The notes under the pieces were generated by a model. That model was not told the origin of the DNA. It saw nothing but the letters and a program-made list of their open reading frames with translations, and ran no database searches. From Paenibacillus sp. FSL H8-0537 (GTDB lineage: Bacteria > Bacillota > Bacilli > Paenibacillales > Paenibacillaceae), in the NCBI RefSeq assembly GCF_038051995.1, contig NZ_CP150290.1, positions 58,501-122,500 on the forward strand: a DNA stretch of 64,000 bases, written 5' to 3'. Both the position numbers and the translations under genes were made by a program. Positions within the stretch are counted from its first letter, which is position 1. Every line of letters begins with the position of its first letter. Positions 1 to 8,109 of this stretch are shown piece by piece.

Positions 1-1025
1 CCGTGGCGTTGTTCTCGGCGCCGATGTTTTTAAGTGATTTTCGCCTCAACCTGCTGGCAAAATTTCTTGCTTTTGCTATTGTGGCGCTGGGGCTGGACTT
101 AATTTGGGGCTACACGGGCATTCTTAGTCTGGGCCATGGCATTTTCTTCGGGATCGGTGCCTATGCGATGGCGATGTACTTGAAGCTGGAGGCAAGCGGC
201 GGGAAGCTGCCGGATTTTATGGGCTGGAGCGGGCTCAAGGAGCTGCCGCTGTTCTGGCAGCCATTCAGCAGCTTTGGCTTTGCGGTAGCTATGGGTATTG
301 TCATGCCCGCGCTGCTGGCGCTATTTCTCGGCTTTTTCACCTTTCGCAATCGCATTCGCGGTGTATATTTCACGATTTTGACGCAGGCATTGGTCATTAT
401 TACGACGACGCTGCTCGTCGGACAGCAGGCTTTTACAGGCGGGACGAACGGCGTAACGGGGTTTGGCAAAATATTAGGCGCTTCGCTCGCCTCCCCTGAT
501 ACGAAGCGAATTTTATATTTTGTTACGGTGCTGGTGTTGATTGCGGTTTTTGTAGCATGCCGTTATGTCGTCGGCAGCCGCTTCGGCAAGGTGCTCCGCG
601 CCATTCGCGATGGAGAAAATCGCGTGCGCTTCATCGGTTACAACCCTGCGATGTATCAAATGGCTATTTTCACTTTATCTGCCGCGTTTGCGGGTATCGC
701 GGGCATGCTGTTTGTGCTCCATGTTGGCATTATTTCGCCTTCCATGATGGGCATCGTGCCCTCCATTGAAATGGTGCTGTGGGTGGCCATTGGCGGGCGC
801 GGCACATTAATTGGAGCGGCGCTGGGCGCTGTATTGCTCAATTGGGCAAAAAGCGAATTCAGCACCTCCTATCCCGAGGGCTGGACGTATTTTCTCGGCG
901 CAATGTTTGTCATCGTTGTAGTATTCCTGCCGAATGGCCTAACGGGACTGCTTGGCAAAATCAAGCTCGGCAAAAAACGGAGGGTGACGAAAAATGAGCC
1001 AACCATCGAGTATCCTGCAATGTAA
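1..1025 (+). CDS. urtC: Urea ABC transporter permease UrtC (5' partial)
   Basis: Inner-membrane permease of the high-affinity urea ABC importer, a branched-chain amino-acid-type (LivM-like) permease. The frame is open from the window edge and gives 340 residues. UrtC proteins are usually somewhat longer, so the N-terminus probably lies upstream and the GTG at position 3 need not be the start. About eight to nine hydrophobic segments are visible. Characteristic stretches are [16 protein letters not shown] near residues 30-45 and [20 protein letters not shown] near 210-230. The gene overlaps urtD by 32 bases and so lies in an operon with urtD and urtE; urtA and urtB would be expected before the window. 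Family-based call, high confidence; substrate is inferred from the UrtCDE arrangement. Confidence 0.9.
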   Translation, partial: VALFSAPMFLSDFRLNLLAKFLAFAIVALGLDLIWGYTGILSLGHGIFFGIGAYAMAMYLKLEASGGKLPDFMGWSGLKELPLFWQPFSSFGFAVAMGIVMPALLALFLGFFTFRNRIRGVYFTILTQALVIITTTLLVGQQAFTGGTNGVTGFGKILGASLASPDTKRILYFVTVLVLIAVFVACRYVVGSRFGKVLRAIRDGENRVRFIGYNPAMYQMAIFTLSAAFAGIAGMLFVLHVGIISPSMMGIVPSIEMVLWVAIGGRGTLIGAALGAVLLNWAKSEFSTSYPEGWTYFLGAMFVIVVVFLPNGLTGLLGKIKLGKKRRVTKNEPTIEYPAM

Positions 1026-1773
1026 TGACGTGACGGTGGAATTTGACGGTTTTAAAGCGATTCAGGGCATGAGCCTCAACTTGGAAAAAGGGGAGCTGCG
1101 CTTCCTGATCGGTCCGAACGGCGCGGGCAAAACGACGATGCTGGATGTTATTTGCGGCAAAGTCCGTCCATCAACGGGGCAGGTCACATTCAATGGCGAT
1201 ATCGATATTACGCGAAAAAAAGAGCATCAAATTGCCGAGCTGGGCATCGGGCGCAAGTTCCAGGCTCCTTCGATTTTCCCCTCCATGACCGTGCTGGAAA
1301 ATCTGGAGATCGCACTGCGTCAGCGGCGCGGCGTGTTCGCTACACTGTTTGCGAGGGTGCAGGCAGAAGAACAGAAGCGGATGAGACGGCAGCTGGAGAT
1401 GATCGGGCTGTCCGATCAAGAGGATAGCCGTGCAGGCGGGCTGTCGCATGGCGAGAAGCAGTGGCTGGAAATCGGCATGATGCTGCTGCAGGAGCCGGAT
1501 ATTTTGCTGCTCGATGAGCCGGTGGCTGGGATGACCGATAAGGAGACGGATAAGACGGGGGAGCTGCTTCAGGAAATTGCCCGGGAACGCTCCGTCGTCG
1601 TCGTCGAGCATGATATGGAGTTTGTGCGCAGCTTTGCGAGCAAGGTGACGGTCATGCATGAAGGCAAGCTGCTCAAGGAAGGCACGATGGAGGATGTGCA
1701 GCGGGATGATCGGGTAGCCGAAGTGTATTTGGGGAAAAGGCGGGATGCGGATGCTAGCCGTTCGACAGCTTGA
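994..1773 (+). CDS. urtD: Urea ABC transporter ATP-binding protein UrtD
   Basis: Cytoplasmic ATPase subunit, LivG-like, 259 aa, which powers urea import together with UrtE. The Walker A motif is GPNGAGKT (about residues 41-48), the signature is [13 protein letters not shown], and the Walker B region is [12 protein letters not shown]. The WLEIGM variant after the signature is typical of UrtD rather than LivG. The ATG at 994 is preceded by GGAGGG at 979-984 and overlaps the end of urtC, which implies translational coupling. The gene also overlaps urtE by 29 bases. Nothing appears truncated. Confidence 0.93.
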   Translation: MSQPSSILQCNDVTVEFDGFKAIQGMSLNLEKGELRFLIGPNGAGKTTMLDVICGKVRPSTGQVTFNGDIDITRKKEHQIAELGIGRKFQAPSIFPSMTVLENLEIALRQRRGVFATLFARVQAEEQKRMRRQLEMIGLSDQEDSRAGGLSHGEKQWLEIGMMLLQEPDILLLDEPVAGMTDKETDKTGELLQEIARERSVVVVEHDMEFVRSFASKVTVMHEGKLLKEGTMEDVQRDDRVAEVYLGKRRDADASRSTA

Positions 1774-2464
1774 GGCCGGGTACGGGGAAAGCATTATTTT
1801 GCGCGATGTATCCTTAAAGGTGGAGCCGGGTCAGGTTGTATGCCTACTCGGTCGTAACGGCGTCGGGAAAACGACGTTGATGAAAAGCATTATGGGGCTG
1901 CTGAAAGCGCGGCAGGGTACGGTGGCTTATAAAGGCGTGGATCTGACGAAGCGCGCACCGGGCAGAAGGGCGAAGAGCGGCATGGGATACGTGCCGCAGG
2001 GAAGAGAGATTTTCGGACAGCTCACGGTATACGAAAATATTTTGATCGGCTTGGAGGCTGCGCCGCGCGAGGGGCGAGGGCGTGGACAGGCGAATATGAT
2101 CCCGCCCGCTGCCATTGCGAAATTTCCGGTGCTGCCGGAAATGTATGCGCGGCGCGGCGGCGATCTCAGCGGCGGACAGCAGCAGCAGCTTGCTTTCGCC
2201 AGAGCGCTCGCTTCGCAGCCCTCTCTGCTGCTGCTCGATGAGCCTTGCGAGGGCATTCAGCCCTCCATCGTGGATGATATCCGCGAGGTCATTCGTTCCA
2301 TTAAGGCGGATGGCCAGACGGCGATCCTGCTCGTTGAGCAGAGCCTCGATTTTGTAAAAAGCGTAGGCGATTATTTTTATATTTTGGAAAAGGGCGCTAT
2401 CGCTTGGGAAGGAACGCTCGCGCAGTTGAGCAACGACGTGATCAAGAAATATTTGACGGTATAA
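1745..2464 (+). CDS. urtE: Urea ABC transporter ATP-binding protein UrtE
   Basis: Second ATPase subunit of the urea importer, LivF-like, 239 aa. It has Walker A GRNGVGKT, signature LSGGQQQQLAFARAL and Walker B LLLLDEPCEGIQPSIV; EGIQPSIV is typical of UrtE. Starts at 1745 or 1751 are both possible; 1745 is kept because of the purine-rich GGGGAAAAGG just upstream. It is the last gene of the urt operon and faces a convergent permease gene. Urea uptake fits the adjacent guanidine and allophanate genes, since all feed ammonia assimilation, but the order of expression is not visible because the promoter lies outside the window. Confidence 0.93.
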   Translation: MRMLAVRQLEAGYGESIILRDVSLKVEPGQVVCLLGRNGVGKTTLMKSIMGLLKARQGTVAYKGVDLTKRAPGRRAKSGMGYVPQGREIFGQLTVYENILIGLEAAPREGRGRGQANMIPPAAIAKFPVLPEMYARRGGDLSGGQQQQLAFARALASQPSLLLLDEPCEGIQPSIVDDIREVIRSIKADGQTAILLVEQSLDFVKSVGDYFYILEKGAIAWEGTLAQLSNDVIKKYLTV

Positions 2465-2539
2465 TACCACGATTCATCTCATACCTCGATTTTGACAGCC
2501 CCGCCTCAAATCAGATAATAAGGGATAAAAGAGAAAAAA

Positions 2540-2600
2540 GAGAAAAGCCTACTTCTCTAAAGGTGAAAGCTGCTTTTTAGAGAGGTAAGCCTTTTTCTGT
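2540..2600. terminator. Possible bidirectional terminator between convergent genes
   Basis: An imperfect inverted repeat (CTTCTCTAAA paired with TTTAGAGAGG, centred near 2570) has A-rich sequence on its left and TTTTT on its right. It lies between urtE (+) and the FecCD permease (-), where a shared terminator is expected. The lower stem pairs poorly, hence moderate confidence. Confidence 0.45.
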
Positions 2601-2639
2601 ATTCTTATGATGATTGTCGATGTCTATCCTGTCTGTGTC

Positions 2640-3659
2640 CTACGTCTTCATTTTGCGATAATGCTTCCACAATATAATAATGAATAATGGAATGGCAACG
2701 GCATTGGTAGTGTGGGCAATCGGTATATCGCCAAGGGGCGATAAGGATTTGCTTAAAATGCTTAAGAGTAATAATACAATCGCTCCAATAATGGCTGAGC
2801 CCGGAATAATGATTCGGTAATCATTGCCGCACCATTTGCTCAGCAGGGCAGATGCTATCAGGCCTATACAAGCTACTGGGCCGACAAGCCAAACGGCAAG
2901 ACCGGTCATAAGAATAACGACTGCGGCGGATAGGCCATATACAACAGCTCCAGCTGCTCTTACTCCATAAAAATGCTTAGAAATAAAGAAGGATAGCCCT
3001 ACAGCAGCGACCAAGGCGACAATAATGAGTGAAGCTAAGGCGTAAGAGCTTTTTCCTGTAATGTATACACCGCTTACTGCTGTTAATACTGCACTAATAT
3101 CGTAACGGTCATTGGCGTATAGGCGAACAAGCAAAATAGTGAAATGGGCAGCTGTTCCAAGGAATGCTCCGGCAAAAATAAACTGCATCGAGGATGGCGG
3201 GATTTTGAGAAAGCGCGTCATCCCATACATGATGATGCAGCCAGTCAAACAGCCGGCGATACTGAGAGCAGCCGTGACGATGGGAATAGAAGTGGAAGCC
3301 TCTTCACTAAAAATAAACGGCCAAGCTAAAAATAGAGCAAGACTCGACATTTCGGTGAGACCAAAAGTCGTGGGCGCAGCCAAGCGATTACGCATGAGGC
3401 CTTGAAGAATAGCTGCGGAAGCGGCGAGGCCGGCTCCTGCTAATGTCAGGGCTACTGCACTTGGAAGCCGATATTCGCTCATTATCATAAATGCTTTTGA
3501 ATCCCAGTCTTTATGAATGAGGGCATCGGCGAAATCACTGAGGCCAACACCTATAAAGCCCGTGGCTAAATGCCAAGCAAAACAAGCAATCACCAAAATA
3601 GGCCCTAAAATAAACAAGGCAGACACAAACAGTGGATTCGCTTTCGTACGTGTGGTCAT
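2640..3659 (-). CDS. FecCD-family iron-siderophore/cobalamin-type ABC permease, orphan
   Basis: Polytopic membrane protein of 339 aa with about nine hydrophobic segments. Near residues 63-95 it has the FecCD hallmark RLPSAVALTLAGAGLAASAA followed by ILQGLMRN, which matches the conserved RLPR..A..GA.LA.SGA..Q...RNPLA region. The otherwise conserved GxIGFVGLIVPH stretch is divergent here (GPVACIGLIASALLSKW), with the usual Pro-His missing. No substrate-binding protein, partner permease or ATPase is adjacent; flanks are the urt operon and the dehydrogenase/hydrolase fusion. It may work with subunits encoded elsewhere, or it may be a diverged remnant of a siderophore system. Family assignment is solid; substrate is unknown. 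Confidence 0.75.
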   Translation of the reverse strand: MTTRTKANPLFVSALFILGPILVIACFAWHLATGFIGVGLSDFADALIHKDWDSKAFMIMSEYRLPSAVALTLAGAGLAASAAILQGLMRNRLAAPTTFGLTEMSSLALFLAWPFIFSEEASTSIPIVTAALSIAGCLTGCIIMYGMTRFLKIPPSSMQFIFAGAFLGTAAHFTILLVRLYANDRYDISAVLTAVSGVYITGKSSYALASLIIVALVAAVGLSFFISKHFYGVRAAGAVVYGLSAAVVILMTGLAVWLVGPVACIGLIASALLSKWCGNDYRIIIPGSAIIGAIVLLLLSILSKSLSPLGDIPIAHTTNAVAIPLFIIILWKHYRKMKT

Positions 3660-3756
3660 GAATCAGTAGTCCTTCCTGAAAAAATCTGTTTTCCTTTATA
3701 TCGGAAATATAGAGGGAATATTACACCCGGACTGTTCATCACCTTAGTAGGTCGGC

Positions 3757-5589
3757 TTATTTCCCGAGCCATTGCCTCAGCAACTGGGCAGTATGCTCTG
3801 GGTGGGAGATCGGAAAATGATGCCCGTAAGGAAGGTTATCCATGTGCAAGTGGCGGTAGCGATCAGGCAGCTGATAGTTCCGTTCCTGTTCTCCCCATAA
3901 AATATGAACCTTCTTCTCATCCCACTGTTCCGGCGTTAGCTGAAAGCTTTGCGGATGCGTCAACTCGCGCAATAGCTCGGCAAGTGTTTTCCTTACCCGC
4001 GGTGAGCGCAGCTCATCTTGGACATAACGGGTATATTCGGCTGGAATTTGTGCCTCTGATTCGAAGCAGCTTTGCTTAATCAGCGACCTGATTAGTGCGG
4101 CCTCACTCATGCGTGAGAGTGCCATTTCCGTAAGCCAGCGCTGCTTATACATGGATGGTGCCGGATGAAAAACGGGCTGCAGCAGTCCAAGCGCTTGAAT
4201 TCGTTCTGGCAGACGCTCCATGACTTTGGCGGCAAGGAGTGCTCCATAAGAATGCCCGATTAAGGTAACGGGAGCATCCATTGCTGCAATGGCTTCTATA
4301 AGGCTCTCCAAGTGGCCATCAATTACATTGGACTTATGGTGATAGGGGCTTCTGCCTAGCCCAGGAAGGTCAGGGAGCCAGACGTTGGCATTCTGAAAAT
4401 GATGGGCTAGAGGAATCAGGCAATCCGCTCCGCTAAAGGTGCCAGGTATGAACAAAATCGGATTTCCGCTTTTGTTGTTATTGTGCAATGCAGTCATATT
4501 GCCTAGCTTGCCCTGATTGTAGCCCTTATGCGCCGTCACTGAATGCGAGAGGCGAAAATCGAGGTCAGCGATTGTATGGCGCAAAGCAGACGGCGTCACC
4601 GTGTAGTCCAGCGCATATTTTTGTTGAATATATCGGGCGGATTCGAGCGAATAAGAATCGTCTACGACAAAGCTCAGTGATTCCTGGGGAATGCCCAGTT
4701 TGCCGCCCAGTGGGCTTCCGAGCACTTTGGATAAGACGCCAAGCGGTAGAGAGCCGACGGGCTTGGCTACGCGAAGCTCCTTGGCCATCGTTGTAATAAG
4801 CTGCATCATATTAGGGTTGTCTTCCTTCGCTTGCAACAAATAATACGTTTGGCTGATAGGTTGCTCTTCTTGGGCAAGTGCGGCGAGAAAGGCGGCGGCG
4901 TGATCAAGGTGGAACAGGGGCAGCCAATATTTTTCGCCTCCCGGGACAAGGGCCATCAGTTTTCTGCGTGCAGCATCAACGAGAACGCCGAGACCACCGA
5001 GCTGCTCTGTCTCTCCTGTTGCGGAATCGCCGATGACGACGCCGGGGTGGACGACGGACAGGGGGTAGCCTTGTTCGACGCTTTGCTCCCGCAGGTGAAG
5101 GTCGGCGAGGAACTTGGCCTGCTCATAAGGCGGCTCATGGTTTAAAGTTGCAAGGGCCTGCTCTTTCTGCGATAGATCCTCATTGCGGAACGGGCTTTTA
5201 AAGCCGACCAAGTGGATAAAATGGCGCAGCGTCGTCTCCGCATGAATAAGCGAGGCTATTTCAGCCATATGCTGCGAGGCTTGTAAAAACACCAGCTTAG
5301 CCTGTTCGTCGCTCAGTCTGATATCCATAGGGCCACCCGCATGAATAATGACCTCTGCTGTTTTCACCCTCGCCAAATCTTCTTTGCTCAAGCCCAATAA
5401 AGGCTGTGTCAAATCGCCGCATACCGGCTTAATGAACTCGTTATGCCGAAGGTTCAGCTTGTCCAAAAGCTGCTCATATTTGCTTAAAGAACGAACGAGA
5501 ACGGTTACGTGCTGCTTGGTTTGTGCAAGGGCCTGTATGAATCGTTGTCCAATAAATCCTGTGCCGCCTGTAACAAATAAATGTGTCAT
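3757..5589 (-). CDS. Fusion of NAD(P)-dependent extended SDR and alpha/beta hydrolase
   Basis: A 610-aa two-domain protein. Residues 1 to about 360 form an NAD(P)-binding Rossmann domain of the extended short-chain dehydrogenase type, with TGGTGFIG at 7-14 and a YxxxK pair at Y155/K159. Residues from about 375 to 610 form an alpha/beta hydrolase with nucleophile elbow GHSYG (Ser447), a candidate acid in WGEQERN near 565 and a candidate catalytic His in GHHFPISH near 590. No signal peptide is seen. The ATG at 5589 has a good AAGGAG site. A TetR-type regulator lies directly upstream on the same strand, with an AGTACT operator between the two genes, so expression is probably repressed until an effector binds. 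The fusion suggests sequential oxidation and ester or lactone cleavage on one substrate, but the substrate is not recognisable. Confidence 0.8.
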   Translation of the reverse strand: MTHLFVTGGTGFIGQRFIQALAQTKQHVTVLVRSLSKYEQLLDKLNLRHNEFIKPVCGDLTQPLLGLSKEDLARVKTAEVIIHAGGPMDIRLSDEQAKLVFLQASQHMAEIASLIHAETTLRHFIHLVGFKSPFRNEDLSQKEQALATLNHEPPYEQAKFLADLHLREQSVEQGYPLSVVHPGVVIGDSATGETEQLGGLGVLVDAARRKLMALVPGGEKYWLPLFHLDHAAAFLAALAQEEQPISQTYYLLQAKEDNPNMMQLITTMAKELRVAKPVGSLPLGVLSKVLGSPLGGKLGIPQESLSFVVDDSYSLESARYIQQKYALDYTVTPSALRHTIADLDFRLSHSVTAHKGYNQGKLGNMTALHNNNKSGNPILFIPGTFSGADCLIPLAHHFQNANVWLPDLPGLGRSPYHHKSNVIDGHLESLIEAIAAMDAPVTLIGHSYGALLAAKVMERLPERIQALGLLQPVFHPAPSMYKQRWLTEMALSRMSEAALIRSLIKQSCFESEAQIPAEYTRYVQDELRSPRVRKTLAELLRELTHPQSFQLTPEQWDEKKVHILWGEQERNYQLPDRYRHLHMDNLPYGHHFPISHPEHTAQLLRQWLGK

Positions 5590-5648
5590 AATTTTGCTCC
5601 TTCTATATAAATCATTTTGTAAGTTAAAAGGGGATTACCGTCTAAAAA

Positions 5649-5668
5649 TTAGTACTTATTAGTACTAA
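5649..5668. promoter_or_regulatory. Putative TetR operator upstream of the SDR/hydrolase gene
   Basis: TTAGTACTTATTAGTACTAA contains two AGTACT palindromes four bases apart inside a larger inverted repeat. A near copy (19 of 20 positions similar in layout, AGTACT then AGGACT) lies at 6260-6279 next to the start of the TetR gene. Paired near-identical sites at the regulator and its target are typical of TetR operators. The assignment is inferred. Confidence 0.65.
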
Positions 5669-5682
5669 AATGATTAAAAAAA

Positions 5683-6258
5683 TTACTTTAGCAAGGCTGC
5701 TAAAGCATGAAACGCATGTGTAACTGTATTTGGGTTCTGGCTGGCATGCTGCAAAAATAAAGCTCCCTCAATCGTAGACAGCATAAGTGCGGCGGTTGGT
5801 TCGACCGGCAAGTCGGGCTTGAGCTCTTTGCGCGATATTCCCTCGTGCAGCAATTGTTCGATAAAGGAAAGCTGGCTTTGGAAAAAGCGGCGGAACTGCT
5901 CGCGGAACGGTCCGTTCTCCAGCGGCGCCTGCGTATAGAGGGTCAGAAATGGGCAGCCGCCAAGGCAGTGCGCATCCTGCTCGGTCAATAGCCAGGCGAG
6001 CTTATCCAGACGCTCAAGTACAGGTAGATCATTTTGCCTGCCAATGTGCTCGAACAAGCTTGCATATTGGTTGATCATCCGTTCAATAATGGCGGACAGC
6101 AGCTCTTCTTTGCTTTTGAAATAATAATAGATGTTCGTTTTGGACACTTTGCTGGCAGCTACGATGTCATCCATGCTCGTAACCAAATAACCTTTGCTCA
6201 AAAATAGCTGTTGGGCCGCATGCAAGGCGACCTCGCGGTTGGATTGTTTTGTTTTCAT
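5683..6258 (-). CDS. TetR/AcrR-family transcriptional repressor
   Basis: 191-aa cytoplasmic regulator. Residues about 8-55 are a TetR-type helix-turn-helix domain (ALHAAQQLFLSKGYLVTSMD, then DIVAASKVSKTNIYYYFKSK). The C-terminal ligand domain carries the CLGGCPF stretch near residues 97-103 seen in several TetR subfamilies. Stop and start of the flanking genes are separated by 93 bases that contain one AGTACT operator; a second sits just upstream of this start at 6260-6279, which suggests autorepression plus control of the SDR/hydrolase fusion. The inducing ligand is unknown. The two cysteines could sense a reactive compound, but nothing here proves it. Confidence 0.88.
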   Translation of the reverse strand: MKTKQSNREVALHAAQQLFLSKGYLVTSMDDIVAASKVSKTNIYYYFKSKEELLSAIIERMINQYASLFEHIGRQNDLPVLERLDKLAWLLTEQDAHCLGGCPFLTLYTQAPLENGPFREQFRRFFQSQLSFIEQLLHEGISRKELKPDLPVEPTAALMLSTIEGALFLQHASQNPNTVTHAFHALAALLK

Positions 6259-6259
6259 A

Positions 6260-6279
6260 TTAGTACTGTATAGGACTAA
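6260..6279. promoter_or_regulatory. Putative TetR operator upstream of its own gene
   Basis: TTAGTACTGTATAGGACTAA has the same 6-4-6 layout as the site at 5649-5668. It abuts the start codon of the TetR gene, which fits autorepression. Confidence 0.6.
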
Positions 6280-6348
6280 TATTAATTTGTCAATGATTGC
6301 AGATACGCAGATTTGTTTTATAGAGACTTTATACCATTGTTAAATCTA

Positions 6349-6365
6349 TGTTAGTTATTGTTACA
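6349..6365. promoter_or_regulatory. TnrA/GlnR-type box upstream of asparaginase
   Basis: TGTTAGTTATTGTTACA matches the consensus TGTNAN7TNACA at every fixed position. A candidate promoter follows (TTGTTC at 6385, TAATAT at 6408, spacing 17). Bacillus ansZ, a secreted asparaginase gene, is known to be controlled by TnrA, so nitrogen-limitation control is plausible. In this lineage GlnR may take that role. Confidence 0.65.
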
Positions 6366-6456
6366 CAACTAGGTATAAAGTCACTTGTTCTATTTTTATA
6401 TGTGAGATAATATAACGCAATAGAGATTATAATATAGTTAAGTGGAGGGAACCAAG

Positions 6457-7632
6457 ATGATGCTGTCTATTAAAAGGATGACTGTTTTTTCGCTTTCTGC
6501 CATTATCGCACTCGTAACATTTATTTCTCCTGTAGGAGCCGCTGAGGCTGCTGTCCAGGCAATTACTTTCCCAGAGGTGCCTGCTTCCTTTCAAAAATCG
6601 AAGCTCCCTAACATTTTGGTTATTGGTACAGGCGGTACAATTGCTGGACAATCGACTGATGAGACAAGCTTTCAAACGTACCGTGCGGGTACGCTTTTAA
6701 TTAAAGATATGGTGAAGAGCCTGCCGAATCTGGATAAGATGGCGGACGTTGAGACTGTGCAATTTGGCAACAAAGGCTCATCGGCTTATCTGATGGACGA
6801 TCTGGCAAGCCTGTCGATGACAGTGGATGCAGCGTTGAAGAAATACGACGGTGTAGTCGTTACGACGGGTACGGATACGATGGAAGAGATCGGTTATTTC
6901 CTCGACCTTACGGTCCGCAGCTCGAAGCCGGTTGTCATTACGGGTTCTATGCGTCCGTGGACGGTAATCGGAAGCGATGCTCCAGCGAACTTGTTCAATG
7001 CAATCAAGCTGGCGGCAAGCGGCAAGACGAAGAAATTCGGCACGGTGCTTATGCTGAATGATGAAATTCATGCTGTGCGTGAAGTGACGAAAACAAATGC
7101 ACTTCGTCTCGACACGTTCGAATCGCCTGGATTTGGTCCACTCGGCTATATTGACGAATCGATCATTCAAATTTACCGTGTGCCAACAAGAGCGCTGAAA
7201 ACCGACGCAGAGTGGGCGACGCCATTTGATCTGTCCAAGCTGCCGAAGGCGGGCTTCTCGAAGGTTGAAATTGCTTATTCGTATCAAGGTGCTGGCGGTG
7301 AGGCTATTAAAGGCTTCGTAGACGGCGGTGCAAAAGGGATTGTTACAGCGGGTACGGGAGCTGGCGGCATTTCCGCTGCAATGAGAGAAGAGCGTACGAA
7401 AGCGATTGAAAAAGGCGTTATTTTCGTAACGACGACAAGAACCGGATCGGGCAATATTTACGGCGGCAGCGAGGGGATTTTAGCAGGAGACAATTTGAAT
7501 GCGGCTCATGCTCGTATCCTGCTTATGCTGACTCTGACGTATACAAGCGATTTCCCGACTATGCAAAAATGGTTCACAGTTTATGGTGCACTGGAAGTGC
7601 CTGCAGATACAGCGGTGAAAGCTGCTGCATAA
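6457..7632 (+). CDS. ansZ: Secreted type II L-asparaginase
   Basis: Hydrolyses L-asparagine to aspartate and ammonia outside the membrane. The ATG at 6457 is chosen over the upstream GTG at 6442 because GGAGGG at 6444-6449 would lie inside the longer form. The protein then has 391 residues with a basic N-terminus and hydrophobic core ending near GAAEAA (about residue 32), a probable Sec signal peptide. The mature part has the asparaginase motif GTGGTIAG (57-64, catalytic Thr61) and TTGTDTMEE for the second Thr/Asp pair. It stands alone, with a TnrA/GlnR-type box about 90 bases upstream of its start, consistent with scavenging nitrogen. Type II rather than type I is inferred from the export signal. 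Confidence 0.9.
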   Translation: MMLSIKRMTVFSLSAIIALVTFISPVGAAEAAVQAITFPEVPASFQKSKLPNILVIGTGGTIAGQSTDETSFQTYRAGTLLIKDMVKSLPNLDKMADVETVQFGNKGSSAYLMDDLASLSMTVDAALKKYDGVVVTTGTDTMEEIGYFLDLTVRSSKPVVITGSMRPWTVIGSDAPANLFNAIKLAASGKTKKFGTVLMLNDEIHAVREVTKTNALRLDTFESPGFGPLGYIDESIIQIYRVPTRALKTDAEWATPFDLSKLPKAGFSKVEIAYSYQGAGGEAIKGFVDGGAKGIVTAGTGAGGISAAMREERTKAIEKGVIFVTTTRTGSGNIYGGSEGILAGDNLNAAHARILLMLTLTYTSDFPTMQKWFTVYGALEVPADTAVKAAA

Positions 7633-7680
7633 TAGAAAGCATTTTGGATGAGAATAACGTAAATTAATGTGACATGAGTA

Positions 7681-7710
7681 TTGACAGGGTGTTGGGCGCC
7701 CTACTATAAT
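7681..7710 (+). promoter_or_regulatory. SigA-type promoter of the guanidine-transporter unit
   Basis: TTGACA at 7681-7686 and TATAAT at 7705-7710, spacing 18. It lies upstream of the first guanidine-I riboswitch, so the riboswitch forms the start of this transcript. Confidence 0.75.
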
Positions 7711-7719
7711 ACAGATAAA

Positions 7720-7736
7720 TGTAAGGTTATCTAACA
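7720..7736. promoter_or_regulatory. TnrA/GlnR-type box overlapping the transcription start
   Basis: TGTAAGGTTATCTAACA fits TGTNAN7TNACA exactly. It begins ten bases after the -10 hexamer, which would suit repression by blocking the start region rather than activation. Confidence 0.7.
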
Positions 7737-7779
7737 AAAGATCATATAGTTCCTATGCTGGCTGTACACATCGGGAACG

Positions 7780-7956
7780 ACAAGCTGTCTAGGGTTCCGT
7801 TGACAGGTCGCAAGCGTGCCTCGCGTCTTATCAAGTCTGGTCCAAGAGACGGCGTACGGCGAGTGCGCATCCATTGAGGGATGGCGGCAAGCGCTGTATA
7901 ACACGGAAGGATAAAAGCCTGGGAGATCACAATCTCCCGGGCTTTTGTTTTTTTTA
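7780..7956 (+). promoter_or_regulatory. Guanidine-I (ykkC) riboswitch with terminator, copy 1
   Basis: The conserved guanidine-I aptamer blocks are present in order: CTAGGGTTCCG (7789), CTGGTCC followed by AGAGAC (7837), ACACGG (7901) and GGATAAAAGCCTGGGAGA (7909). The last block forms the left arm of an intrinsic terminator (AAAAGCCTGGGAGAT against ATCTCCCGGGCTTTT, then a T run to 7956). In this class, guanidine binding stabilises the aptamer and prevents termination, so the downstream binding protein and permease would be switched on by guanidine. Confidence 0.95.
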
Positions 7957-7957
7957 G

Positions 7958-8056
7958 AAATATAAAAATGTATGAGTTACACGCTTATACATGCTTATAT
8001 TTCACCCGCGAAACGGTAGCTTTGCCGCCAGAGGATGGCGACAGCTGTTACGCTTA
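7958..8056 (+). repeat. Two-hairpin dispersed element, copy 1
   Basis: Hairpin 1 (7958-8002) has arms AAATATAA and TTATATTT with an inner ATGTAT/ATACAT pair. Hairpin 2 (8003-8056) has GCGAAACGG at its 5' arm and a TTACGC end. It starts directly after the terminator T run of the riboswitch and lies in the leader of the binding-protein gene. Confidence 0.85.
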
Positions 8057-8109
8057 GCCCAATCTCTGGTTATTCAGGAGTTGGAGCGTTAAAGACAAGG
8101 GGTGGGACA

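Noticed and set aside
8035..8109. Longer start for the guanidine-binding lipoprotein
   Set aside because: The extension is translated from repeat copy 1 and would bury the lipoprotein signal; the ATG at 8110 has a ribosome binding site.
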